In this document: piece by piece, positions 8,344 through 15,872 of the stretch | How the letters are laid out: each line of letters opens with the position of its first letter | How positions within the stretch are numbered: the first letter of the stretch is position 1 | Source: Clostridia bacterium | Lineage (GTDB): Bacteria; Bacillota; Clostridia; CAKSNL01; HGM11501 | Direction: 5' to 3' | NCBI GenBank assembly: GCA_017390225.1 | Contig: JAFPCL010000032.1 | Coordinates: 1-19,423, forward strand | Length of the DNA: 19,423 bases | Position numbers and translations under genes: made by a program | Notes under the pieces: generated by a model | Seen by the model: the letters and a program-made list of their open reading frames with translations, nothing else | Database searches by the model: none | What the model was told of the DNA's origin: nothing

Positions 8344-9222
8344 ATGGCAATTACTGCTGCTGTTGTTAAAGAACTGCGTGAACGTACCGGTTGCGGTATG
8401 ATGGATTGCAAGCGTGCTCTGACCGAAACCAACGGCGATATGGACAAGGCTGTCGAATATCTGCGTGAAAAAGGTCTGGCTACCGCTACCAAAAAGTCCG
8501 GTCGTATTGCTTCTGAAGGTATTGTTTATACCTACGTTGCAGACGGTATCGGCGTTATGGTCGAAGTAAACTCCGAAAGCGATTTCGTTGCAAAGAACGC
8601 TGAATTCATGGAAATGGTTCAGAACGTAGCTTTGGTTATCGCAAAAGAAAACCCCGCTGATGTGGAAGCTCTTTTGGACACTGCTTACATCACCGGTGGT
8701 ACTGTTCGTGATGCTCTGACCGAAAAGATTGCAAAGATCGGCGAAAACATGAACATTCGTCGTTTTGCTCGTTATGAAGGCACCGTTGCCGCATACAACC
8801 ATGACAATGGTCGTATCGGTGTTATGGTTCTTCTGGATGCTCCGGCTTCCGATGCTTCTCTGGCTGTCGGTAAAGACGTTGCAATGCAGATTGCTTCTTA
8901 TTCTCCCGACTACATCGCTATCGAAGATGTGCCGGCTGAAGTTGTAGAACATGAAAAAGAAATCCTGACCGCACAGGCATTGGAAGAAGGAAAGCCCGCC
9001 GCTGTTGTTGAAAAAATGGTTGTTGGCCGTATCCGTAAATTCTATGACCGTGTTTGCCTTCTGGAACAGATGTTCATCAAAGATGACGAAAAGAAGGTTA
9101 AGGCATATCTTGCAGAGCAGGGCGGCATTGCTGTTAAGGCATTCGCTCGCTTTGAAAAGGGCGAAGGTCTGGAAAAGAGAAATGATGACCTGGCAGCTGA
9201 GGTTGCAAGTCTCGTAAAATAA
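8344..9222 (+). CDS. tsf: Translation elongation factor Ts
   Basis: Nucleotide exchange factor that releases GDP from EF-Tu; 292 residues. The N-terminal UBA-like domain is plain (VVKELRERTGCGMMDCKRAL, then EYLREKGL). The EF-Tu contact motif SDFVAKN places D80 and F81 where the family has its key Asp-Phe pair. Two core subdomains follow. ATG 8344 is preferred over an in-frame TTG at 8335 because GAAAGGA at 8329-8335 gives an 8-base spacer and the family starts with MAIT-like sequence. The gene follows rpsB by 28 bases, the standard bacterial pairing. A hairpin with flanking A and T tracts lies just downstream and may end much of the transcript. Codon bias matches rpsB. Confidence 0.98.
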   Translation: MAITAAVVKELRERTGCGMMDCKRALTETNGDMDKAVEYLREKGLATATKKSGRIASEGIVYTYVADGIGVMVEVNSESDFVAKNAEFMEMVQNVALVIAKENPADVEALLDTAYITGGTVRDALTEKIAKIGENMNIRRFARYEGTVAAYNHDNGRIGVMVLLDAPASDASLAVGKDVAMQIASYSPDYIAIEDVPAEVVEHEKEILTAQALEEGKPAAVVEKMVVGRIRKFYDRVCLLEQMFIKDDEKKVKAYLAEQGGIAVKAFARFEKGEGLEKRNDDLAAEVASLVK

Positions 9223-9232
9223 CACGATTTAC

Positions 9233-9275
9233 AAAAAAGGGCTACGCTAACCTTAGGTATAGTGTGCCCTTTTTT
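9233..9275 (+). terminator. Hairpin/terminator between tsf and pyrH
   Basis: AAAAAAGGGC at 9233-9242 is complementary to GCCCTTTTTT at 9266-9275, giving a stem of up to ten pairs that ends in a T run on the plus strand. The loop of about 23 bases is longer than usual and contains a smaller CTAA/TTAG repeat. This fits a partial rho-independent terminator that lowers pyrH-to-rseP expression relative to the highly expressed rpsB-tsf pair. No separate promoter for pyrH is obvious in 9276-9303, so read-through probably feeds the downstream genes. Confidence 0.6.
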
Positions 9276-9303
9276 GCATATAAAAAAATAAGGAGGAAGT
9301 TAC

Positions 9304-10011
9304 ATGCAATCCAAATATAAACGTGTACTTTTAAAAATCAGCGGTGAAGCCCTGGCAGGGGATGCCGGATTCGGTCTCGATCAGGATACGGTGTTTGCTG
9401 TATGCGAAAAGGTTGCCGAGCTTGCAAAGATGGGAACGGAGGTTGCCATTGTAGTCGGTGGCGGTAATTTCTGGAGAGGTCGTACCGGCGAAAAAATGGA
9501 TCGTGTCCGTGCCGACCATATGGGTATGCTGGCAACTTCCATCAATGCGCTGGCTCTGGCAGATGCATTGGAGCAGCAAGGGGCGGCAACACGCGTGATG
9601 TCTGCCGTTGAAATGCGTCAATTTGCAGAGCCGTTTATTAAGGGCAGAGCCGTTCGTCATCTGGAAAAAGGCAGAATTGTTGTGTTTGCCTGCGGCACCG
9701 GCAATCCCTTCTTCTCCACCGACACGGCGGCAGCACTTCGTGCGGCAGAAATCGGTGCAGAAATTATTCTTTTGGCAAAGCGTGTGGATGCGGTTTATGA
9801 TTCCGATCCTGAAAAAAATCCGAATGCCGTGCGTTTCGATGCGATTTCCTTCAGCGAAGTGCTCGCTCGCAATTTAGGTGTTATGGATGCCACCGCAACC
9901 TCTCTTTGCATGGAAAACAACATTCCGATCCATGTGTTCGGACTGCATGACCCTGAAAATATCATTCGTGCCGTATCCGGCGAAAAGATCGGTACGCTTG
10001 TGTCTAAATAA
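9304..10011 (+). CDS. pyrH: Uridylate (UMP) kinase
   Basis: Phosphorylates UMP to UDP with ATP in pyrimidine nucleotide synthesis; 235 residues, the family's usual length. It belongs to the amino acid kinase fold. The N-terminal KRVLLKISGEALAG segment carries the phosphate-binding lysine (K11). IVVGGGNFWRG is the glycine-rich loop, and FACGTGNPFFSTDTAAALRA is the UMP/ATP-site signature. LLAKRVDAVYDSDP is also diagnostic. Bacterial PyrH is a hexamer, usually activated by GTP and inhibited by UTP. ATG 9304 follows a perfect AGGAGG at 9291-9296 with a 7-base spacer. It sits between tsf and frr, as in most bacteria. Confidence 0.98.
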   Translation: MQSKYKRVLLKISGEALAGDAGFGLDQDTVFAVCEKVAELAKMGTEVAIVVGGGNFWRGRTGEKMDRVRADHMGMLATSINALALADALEQQGAATRVMSAVEMRQFAEPFIKGRAVRHLEKGRIVVFACGTGNPFFSTDTAAALRAAEIGAEIILLAKRVDAVYDSDPEKNPNAVRFDAISFSEVLARNLGVMDATATSLCMENNIPIHVFGLHDPENIIRAVSGEKIGTLVSK

Positions 10012-10036
10012 AATATTATTGAAAGGATTGAATATT

Positions 10037-10588
10037 ATGGCAGATTACAAAGATATCAAAGACCGTATGAACAAAACATTGGCATACTTCCAGGAAGAAC
10101 TGGATGCCATCCGTGTCGGCAGAGCCACGCCGGCTTCTTTGGATCGTGTTTTTGTGGACTACTACGGCACACAAACTCCTATCACACAGGTGGGCACTGT
10201 TTCCGTTCCGGATCCGCGCACCCTTCTCATTCAGCCTTGGGATGCTTCCGTGCTGAAAGAAATTGAAAAGGCAATTTTGAAGTCGGAACTTGGTATCAAT
10301 CCGCAGAATGACGGTAAATCCATTCGTCTTGTGTTTCCGCCGCTCACGGAAGAACGCAGAAAAGAACATGTAAAGACCGTGCAGAAAAAAACCGAAGATG
10401 CAAAGGTTGGCATTCGTAACGTGCGTCGTGATGCGATGGAAGCTTTCAAGAAGCAGAAGAAAGATGGTTTGATTACAGAAGATGATATGAAGGGTATTGA
10501 AAAGGATATCCAGAAAATCACTGATGAAATGATCGCTGAAGCGGAAAAAATGTCTGAAAAGAAGCAAAAGGAAATTTTGGAGCTGTAA
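10037..10588 (+). CDS. frr: Ribosome recycling factor
   Basis: Splits post-termination ribosomes together with EF-G; 183 residues against a family norm of about 185. The tRNA-like long-helix domain is recognised by LDAIRVGRATPASLDRVFVDYYG at the N-terminus and by RRKEHVKTVQKKTEDAKVGIRNVRRDAM in the C-terminal half. The hinge and domain II segment LLIQPWDASVLKEIEKAI is also conserved. ATG 10037 follows GAAAGGA at 10021-10027. The same frame is open upstream to 9878, but that part is a shadow of pyrH. It follows pyrH by 25 bases and precedes uppS by 12, so it is in the same transcript. Confidence 0.98.
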   Translation: MADYKDIKDRMNKTLAYFQEELDAIRVGRATPASLDRVFVDYYGTQTPITQVGTVSVPDPRTLLIQPWDASVLKEIEKAILKSELGINPQNDGKSIRLVFPPLTEERRKEHVKTVQKKTEDAKVGIRNVRRDAMEAFKKQKKDGLITEDDMKGIEKDIQKITDEMIAEAEKMSEKKQKEILEL

Positions 10589-10600
10589 TGGAGGCATATC

Positions 10601-11329
10601 ATGGCAACATCCGGAGAACATCTGATCGATAAAAACAATCTGCCCCAGCATATCGCCTTTATTATGGACGGGAACGGCAGATGGGCAAAAAAGAGAGGAA
10701 AGCCGCGCACCTTTGGTCATGCCGAAGGGGCAAAGGTTTTTGAACGTATTGTCGAAAAAGCGGGCGACATCGGGATTCCGCATCTGACCTTCTATGCTTT
10801 TTCCACGGAAAACTGGAAGCGTCCGAAACAGGAAGTAGACACGATTATGCAGCTTTTGCGCGATTATTTGAAAACCGGTTTTCGCAAAATCGAGCATAAG
10901 GATGTTCGCATCAACGTCATTGGTGACTTGACCGGACTTGCCCCGGATTTGCAGGAAGAAGTTCATAAGTTAATGGAGCGCACAAAAGACCGTAAAAAAA
11001 TGATTGTCAATTTAGCGCTCAACTACGGCGGACGGGATGAAATCGTTCGCGCCGTAAAGAAAATGGTTGAAGAGGCAGAGGGCGGAATCTCCCCCGAGGA
11101 TATAACAGATGCCGCCCTGTCTGCCCATATGGACACATATCTTTCGCCGGACCCCGATTTGATCGTGCGTCCCAGCGGAGAATATCGTCTCAGTAATTTT
11201 TTGATTTGGCAGTGTGCCTATGCAGAATTTTGGTTTTCTGATATTCTGTGGCCGGATTTTTCGGAAAAGGATCTGGTAGACTGCATTTTAGCATATCAAG
11301 GCAGAAACCGCAGATACGGCGGGGTATAA
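10601..11329 (+). CDS. uppS: Isoprenyl transferase (undecaprenyl diphosphate synthase)
   Basis: Adds isopentenyl units in cis to farnesyl diphosphate, making the undecaprenyl carrier for peptidoglycan and other wall polymers; 242 residues. The family start IAFIMDGNGRWA contains the catalytic D23. FYAFSTENWKRP follows the usual spacing. NLALNYGGRDEIV and RPSGEYRLSNF (R190 and R196 for the diphosphate) complete the signature, with the end YAEFWFSDILWPDF. The motif is usually RTSGE or RISGE; RPSGE here is a minor change. ATG 10601 follows GGAGG at 10590-10594. It is placed with cdsA and dxr, so envelope lipid precursors are made from one transcript. Confidence 0.96.
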   Translation: MATSGEHLIDKNNLPQHIAFIMDGNGRWAKKRGKPRTFGHAEGAKVFERIVEKAGDIGIPHLTFYAFSTENWKRPKQEVDTIMQLLRDYLKTGFRKIEHKDVRINVIGDLTGLAPDLQEEVHKLMERTKDRKKMIVNLALNYGGRDEIVRAVKKMVEEAEGGISPEDITDAALSAHMDTYLSPDPDLIVRPSGEYRLSNFLIWQCAYAEFWFSDILWPDFSEKDLVDCILAYQGRNRRYGGV

Positions 11330-11345
11330 AGTCGAGGTGAGGTTC

Positions 11346-12149
11346 ATGAAACGGGTAATTTCCGGCATTGTTGGTTTGGCGGTTTTGTTTTCCGTCACAC
11401 TTTCGCCACCGATCGTTTTGCAGATTGGCGTGGCATTGGTAGCGGTCATCGGTTTATTGGAGATGTATCGTGCTTTAAACTTGACAAAAAAGAGCGTGCT
11501 TCCTGTTTTGGGGCTTTATTTCGCAGGTCTTACCATGGCATGCATGGAAAATATATTGCCCATGGACTGGAACGGCACGTATATCCTGTTTTTTATCGGA
11601 TTTTTGTTCTCATGCATGGTATGTGTTTTGAAATACGGCACTGTTCATTTCACAGATGTGGTACTTACATTTATGATTTCGGTTATGCTTCCTTTGTTTT
11701 TCAGTGCCATTCCTTATGTGCGGAGCTTTTCCGACGGACATTTTTTGATTTACTACATTTTTGCTTGTGCTTGGGCACCGGATACCTTGGCATATTTCTT
11801 CGGAAAGTTTTTCGGAAAAAAGAAGCTGTGCCCTGTTTTGAGCCCTAAAAAAACCGTGGCAGGGTCGATTGGCGGTGTGCTGGGCGGTGTGCTCGGCGGT
11901 GCAATTTTATACGCTGTTTTGTATTTTGCTTTCGGTTACAGCGATTTTTCACTTCCCATGGCACTGGGATTCGGCTTTTTTGCCGGCGTGATATCCCAAT
12001 TTGGCGATCTCACGTTCTCGTCCGTTAAAAGAGATTTCGGCATCAAGGATTATGGAACGATTATGCCCGGACATGGTGGCGTAATGGATAGATTCGACAG
12101 TATTGTGTTTGTTGCACCGTGCTTTGTCGTTTTCTTGTGGCTGATGTAA
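11346..12149 (+). CDS. cdsA: Phosphatidate cytidylyltransferase
   Basis: Makes CDP-diacylglycerol from phosphatidic acid and CTP, the branch point of membrane phospholipid synthesis; an integral membrane enzyme of 267 residues. About seven to eight hydrophobic segments span the length. The C-terminal signature SSVKRDFGIKDYGTIMPGHG, continuing GVMDRFD, matches the CDP-diglyceride synthetase pattern (S-x-x-K-R-x4-K-D-x-x-x-x-x-P-x-H-G-G-x-x-D-R-x-D) residue by residue. ATG 11346 is preferred to an in-frame GTG at 11337, because the GTG lies within the GAGGTGA that serves as ribosome binding site. It follows uppS by 16 bases. No anomaly is seen. Confidence 0.95.
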   Translation: MKRVISGIVGLAVLFSVTLSPPIVLQIGVALVAVIGLLEMYRALNLTKKSVLPVLGLYFAGLTMACMENILPMDWNGTYILFFIGFLFSCMVCVLKYGTVHFTDVVLTFMISVMLPLFFSAIPYVRSFSDGHFLIYYIFACAWAPDTLAYFFGKFFGKKKLCPVLSPKKTVAGSIGGVLGGVLGGAILYAVLYFAFGYSDFSLPMALGFGFFAGVISQFGDLTFSSVKRDFGIKDYGTIMPGHGGVMDRFDSIVFVAPCFVVFLWLM

Positions 12150-12189
12150 TTTGTAGATAATAAAAGCAAAAACCATAAAAGGTGATCAA

Positions 12190-13329
12190 ATGAAAAAGCT
12201 TGTTATTTTGGGCTCTACCGGTTCCATCGGTACCCAAACCTTAGATATAGTGCGGCAGGGATTTCCTGCCGAAATATGCGGACTTTGTGCCAATCGCAAT
12301 GAAAAGTTGATGGAAGAGCAAATCCGTGAATTTCATCCCAAGGTTGTTTGCATGGCAGACGAAAAAGCTGCAGCTTCCTTGCGTACCCGTGTCAGCGATC
12401 TTTCGGTAACGGTGCTGTCCGGGGAGCAAGGCATTGCAGAGATGCTATCTGTCTGCGGAGCAAATCTTGCTGTTGCCGCCATGGTGGGAATTTCCGGGCT
12501 CCTGCCGGTCATCACGGCAATTGGACTGGGCATGGATATTGCCCTTGCCAACAAAGAAACGCTGGTTGCGGCAGGCGATCTTGTCATGGCGTTTGCCAAA
12601 GAACAGGGCGTGAAGATTCTCCCTGTCGACAGCGAACACAGTGCAATTTTTCAGTGCCTTTTGGGCGGGCACACCATTAAAAAAATCTTGCTCACCGCAT
12701 CGGGCGGCCCCTTCTTCGGAAGAAGCAAAGAAGAGCTTTCTTTGGTACGGGCACAGGATGCACTCAAGCACCCCAATTGGGACATGGGGCAAAAGGTTAC
12801 GATTGACAGTTCTACGCTGATGAACAAGGGCTTGGAGGTAATTGAAGCTTGTCACTTGTTCGGCGTTTCCCCTGATAAAATAGAAGTTCTGGTACATCGC
12901 CAGAGCATTATTCATTCTATGGTGGAATTTGAAGACAATTCCGTGATTGCACAGTTGGGTGCGCCCGATATGCGTACGCCGATCAGCTTTGCACTTTCTT
13001 ATCCCGAACGCACCAAGTTTTCGGGCGATTCGCTGAACTTTTTCGATATCGCGGCACTTACTTTTGATAAGCCCGACATGCAGGCATTTCCTTGCCTTGC
13101 GCTTGCTATTCGTGCCAAAAAAGAGGGCGGTGCCATGACGGCGGTGTTAAACGGCGCCAATGAGTCGGCAGTTGCCGCATTCTTAAAAGGGGAGTGCGGA
13201 TTTTTGGATATTCCGAGAATCGTGGAAAACGCCATGGAAAATTTCACAAACATGCAAAATCCCACGTTGCAGGATATTTTGGAAGCAGACCAATGGGCAA
13301 AAGAATTTTCAGCGAAAAAACGGATATAA
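12190..13329 (+). CDS. dxr: 1-deoxy-D-xylulose 5-phosphate reductoisomerase
   Basis: First committed enzyme of the MEP isoprenoid pathway, converting DXP to MEP with NADPH and a divalent metal; 379 residues, the usual length. The N-terminal KLVILGSTGSIGTQTLDIV is the NADPH-binding loop. NKETLVAAGDLVM and VDSEHSAIFQCL give metal ligands D147 and E149. SGGPFFGRS is the flexible substrate loop. HPNWDMGQKVTIDSSTLMNK, followed by GLE, supplies the third metal ligand E216. All catalytic residues are present. ATG 12190 follows AAAGGTGAT. Its product route leads to farnesyl diphosphate used by UppS, encoded two genes upstream. A perfect hairpin follows 10 bases after the stop. Confidence 0.98.
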   Translation: MKKLVILGSTGSIGTQTLDIVRQGFPAEICGLCANRNEKLMEEQIREFHPKVVCMADEKAAASLRTRVSDLSVTVLSGEQGIAEMLSVCGANLAVAAMVGISGLLPVITAIGLGMDIALANKETLVAAGDLVMAFAKEQGVKILPVDSEHSAIFQCLLGGHTIKKILLTASGGPFFGRSKEELSLVRAQDALKHPNWDMGQKVTIDSSTLMNKGLEVIEACHLFGVSPDKIEVLVHRQSIIHSMVEFEDNSVIAQLGAPDMRTPISFALSYPERTKFSGDSLNFFDIAALTFDKPDMQAFPCLALAIRAKKEGGAMTAVLNGANESAVAAFLKGECGFLDIPRIVENAMENFTNMQNPTLQDILEADQWAKEFSAKKRI

Positions 13330-13339
13330 TAATAGCATG

Positions 13340-13360
13340 GGAACGACAATATGTCGTTCC
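13340..13360 (+). repeat. Perfect inverted repeat between dxr and rseP
   Basis: GGAACGACA (13340-13348) and TGTCGTTCC (13352-13360) are exact reverse complements with a three-base ATA loop, a 9-bp hairpin in the 73-base gap. The T run expected of an intrinsic terminator does not follow directly; the nearest is near 13379-13385. It could be a leaky terminator, an RNA processing or stabilising hairpin, or an operator. The rseP start downstream has only a poor ribosome binding site. Confidence 0.6.
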
Positions 13361-13402
13361 GTTTGCCTTTAAATCATATTTTTTTAGAAAGACGGCGAGT
13401 AA

Positions 13403-14431
13403 ATGAGTGTTGTATGGACGATCGTGATGCTTCTTATCATGATTTTTGTGCATGAATTGGGGCATTTTATCACAGCGAAAAAATGCAATGTGAAAGTTAA
13501 TGAATTTGCCATTGGCATGGGCCCGAAAATTTTAGGCTGGGGCAAAGGGGAAACCAAGTATTCCCTGCGTGCGCTTCCCATCGGCGGCTTCTGCCAGATT
13601 GAAGGCGAAGACGGCGACTCCGAGGATGAACGTGCCTTCACAAAGCAGAAACCCATTAAAAAAATAGCAATTTTAGCGGCAGGGGCAACCATGAATATAG
13701 TACTTGCCTTGATTGTCTTTTTAATCATCAATTGCTTTGTGCCCGGGTATTATTCTTCGGAGCTCGGAGAAATCATTCCCGATTCACCCATGGCGGAATC
13801 TGTCTTTTTGAAAGGCGACCGCATTGTGAAGATGGATAATACAAATATCCATTATTTTGATGATATCAATCTGTTTCTTGGCTTCACAGATGGTTCTCCC
13901 ATCGAGATAACCGTGAAAAGAGACGGAGAGAAAATAACACAGACCATTACGCCGGCTTGGGAAGAGGAAACGAAAAGATATACTTTAGGTTTTTATATCA
14001 CATACAAAGAACACACAATCGGATCTCGACTGAAAAATGCGTGGTTTGATACACTCTACAGTGCAAAATGCGTAATTTTGTCGCTCAAATGGCTGTTTAC
14101 GGGCAAAGTCGGTTTGTCTGATATGTCAGGGCCTGTCGGGATTGTTGTCGCAGTGGATTCTGTTTCTGAAATGACCCAAACAGTACGGGAACAGGTGCTT
14201 TCCATCTTAAATATGATGGGACTCATCAGTGTGAATCTCGGTATATTCAATCTGCTTCCTCTTCCGGCACTGGATGGGGGAAGAATTGTGTTTGCCGCTG
14301 TGGAAGGTATCACCAAAAAGAAAATCAAACCCGCCTTTGAAGCGGCTTTTCATGCCGCAGGGTTGGCGCTTTTAATGCTCCTTGCCCTGTATGTCACAGT
14401 TTCGGACATTCAAAAGCTTTTTTTAAAGTGA
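13403..14431 (+). CDS. rseP: RseP-type site-2 membrane metalloprotease
   Basis: Intramembrane zinc protease of the M50 (S2P) family that cuts membrane-bound regulators or signal-peptide remnants; 342 residues. The zinc motif HELGH is at H17, E18 and H21 inside the first membrane helix. The third ligand motif is in NLLPLPALDGG near the C-terminus (LDG). A PDZ domain lies between them at about residues 110-190. The flanking motifs AIGMGPKILGW and ALPIGGFCQIEGED are typical of Firmicute RseP/RasP. In Bacillus, RasP activates sigma-W by clearing its anti-sigma factor; the substrate here is unknown. ATG 13403 is the only sensible start, though the Shine-Dalgarno sequence upstream (GGCGAG) is weak. 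The gene order dxr-rseP is the standard Firmicute one, but ispG does not follow. Confidence 0.95.
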   Translation: MSVVWTIVMLLIMIFVHELGHFITAKKCNVKVNEFAIGMGPKILGWGKGETKYSLRALPIGGFCQIEGEDGDSEDERAFTKQKPIKKIAILAAGATMNIVLALIVFLIINCFVPGYYSSELGEIIPDSPMAESVFLKGDRIVKMDNTNIHYFDDINLFLGFTDGSPIEITVKRDGEKITQTITPAWEEETKRYTLGFYITYKEHTIGSRLKNAWFDTLYSAKCVILSLKWLFTGKVGLSDMSGPVGIVVAVDSVSEMTQTVREQVLSILNMMGLISVNLGIFNLLPLPALDGGRIVFAAVEGITKKKIKPAFEAAFHAAGLALLMLLALYVTVSDIQKLFLK

Positions 14432-14439
14432 GGTAGACT

Positions 14440-15681
14440 ATGTGCTTATTTTGTAACCAATATTCAAATGGTTTGATGTGTGAAAAGTGCTTTTCGAAGC
14501 AGAAGCTGGAAGAAATTCTGGCACAGCTTCTTCGCCACACGGGTACGCAAACGGAAAACCAAAAGCTCAGAGAATATGTGTGCTCTTTTGTTTCCAAAGC
14601 GGATGCCGCCGATGCCGTGCTTTCACTGGCGGCACAGTATCCGGCTTTTGATTTGAAATTTTTCCGTGTGCAGGCGTGGAAAAACAAAGGGGCGACATTT
14701 CGTCCACAATTCAATCAAGAGGCAAGAGAGTATCTTTTAGGACCTTTTGAAAATGAAAAAAGATATATTTATACGGCGCGGGGCTTGGTGAAAGGCCTCA
14801 TGGCAGAGTATGAGCTCACGGAAGCACTTCTCCTTACGGAAAAGCTGACAACGGAATTTTTTGATCTTCTTTCCGTGGCAGACAGAGCCGAATGTTTGTT
14901 GCGTCTTCGTCGTGGAGAAGAAGCCATTGCCGTTTTGGAAAAAGGGCTTTCGGAAGCCAAGGAATATCGGGATAGTGTTGCCATCGACCGTGAAGCGGAA
15001 AAGCAAGTGGCAGAAAAATTAGTCCAACAGTTGGATCGGGCTTTGGCGGAAACACGTACGAAAGTTTCAGAACAGTACATATACACACCGGCAAAAAAAG
15101 TATATCGGGACAAAGTGGAAGCAGAAGTAGATCGTGTGGCGGGGAAAAACGGTCCCGTAGGGCTTCACGTGGGAGCAAAAGACGGCTACACGGACTTTGT
15201 ATGCTTTGACTTTGAAACCACAGGTCTTGGCGTATCCGATAAAATTACGGAGATTGGTGCCGTGAAAGTCATCGGCGGAGAAATCTGCGAGCGATATAAC
15301 CGACTGGTCAATCCCGGCATGGAAATTTCGGATTTTATCGCAGATCTTACGGGAATTACCAATGAAATGGTGAAAAACGAACCGAAGATTGAGTCGATTT
15401 TGCCGGAATTTCTGGCATTCTGCGGCGCGCTTCCATTGGTTGCCCACAATGCAAAATTCGACAGTCGTTTTTTGGTGAGGGAAGCAGGCCGGTTGGGGGT
15501 AACCTTGACCAATCCCGTGGTAGACACCTTGGCATTGGCAAGAAAAAAACTGCCGGGACTGCCCGGATATAAACTGACCATGCTGACAGAGCGTTTTGGG
15601 ATTTCGCAACAGAGTGCCCACCGTGCATGGTGCGATGCAGAAGCTACGGCACTGCTTTATATGAAATTAACAAGTATGTAG
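14440..15681 (+). CDS. DEDDh 3'-5' exonuclease with N-terminal Cys4 motif
   Basis: A 413-residue protein whose C-terminal 160 residues form a DnaQ/PolC-type exonuclease. ExoI is FDFETTG with D257 and E259, ExoII is HNAKFD with D341, and ExoIII is HRAWCD with H394 and D399, so all five catalytic residues are intact. The GITNEMV segment matches PolC-like sequences. The N-terminus begins with a compact four-cysteine motif, C2-x2-C5-x8-C14-x2-C17, that looks like a zinc knuckle. It is followed by about 200 residues of helical, TPR-like character with ALxxAxxY-type patterns, which I do not recognise. No polymerase domain is present. ATG 14440 follows GTGAGG 8 bases after rseP stops. It probably acts in DNA or RNA 3'-end trimming; PolC-independent proofreading is possible but unproven. 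Confidence 0.88.
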   Translation: MCLFCNQYSNGLMCEKCFSKQKLEEILAQLLRHTGTQTENQKLREYVCSFVSKADAADAVLSLAAQYPAFDLKFFRVQAWKNKGATFRPQFNQEAREYLLGPFENEKRYIYTARGLVKGLMAEYELTEALLLTEKLTTEFFDLLSVADRAECLLRLRRGEEAIAVLEKGLSEAKEYRDSVAIDREAEKQVAEKLVQQLDRALAETRTKVSEQYIYTPAKKVYRDKVEAEVDRVAGKNGPVGLHVGAKDGYTDFVCFDFETTGLGVSDKITEIGAVKVIGGEICERYNRLVNPGMEISDFIADLTGITNEMVKNEPKIESILPEFLAFCGALPLVAHNAKFDSRFLVREAGRLGVTLTNPVVDTLALARKKLPGLPGYKLTMLTERFGISQQSAHRAWCDAEATALLYMKLTSM

Positions 15682-15705
15682 ACACAGAAGCAAAAAACAT
15701 ATTGA

Positions 15706-15739
15706 TAAAAAATCCGTGATTGCCACGGATTTTTTATTT
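15706..15739 (+). terminator. Rho-independent terminator after the exonuclease gene
   Basis: AATCCGTG at 15711-15718 pairs with CACGGATT at 15724-15731 around a five-base loop. It is preceded by an A run and followed by TTTTTATTT, so the stem extends through A-T pairs. This is a classical bidirectional-looking intrinsic terminator closing the pyrH-to-exonuclease transcript and isolating the surface-protein gene. Confidence 0.88.
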
Positions 15740-15807
15740 ATCTCCGATACTTTCAGGGGAAAAGTGGGAAAGCACATATTTTTTTATGCGTTATTTCGAT
15801 TTTTTCA

Positions 15808-15837
15808 TTGACACCGAGCTAATAATTATGCTATAAT
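15808..15837 (+). promoter_or_regulatory. Strong sigma-A promoter with extended -10
   Basis: A perfect TTGACA at 15808-15813 and a perfect TATAAT at 15832-15837 are separated by 18 bases. TGC directly before the -10 gives the extended TGn element. The predicted transcript starts near 15844, leaving a short leader with AAGGAG at 15856-15861 before the ATG at 15873. It is the best promoter in the window and implies high expression of the surface-protein gene. Confidence 0.85.
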
Positions 15838-15872
15838 AAATACAATGATTTTTAAAAGGAGTGGTAGAAAAA

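Noticed and set aside
8224..9225. 333-codon open frame antisense to tsf
   Set aside because: It lies wholly opposite the unmistakable EF-Ts gene, and strong codon bias explains the lack of stops.
10016..10966. 316-codon open frame antisense to frr and uppS
   Set aside because: It spans two confidently identified sense genes and their boundary; no family resemblance or start signal.
15706..15739. Inverted repeat considered as a transposon end or attachment site
   Set aside because: The symmetrical stem with flanking A and T runs is a standard intrinsic terminator, and no transposase, integrase or target duplication is visible.
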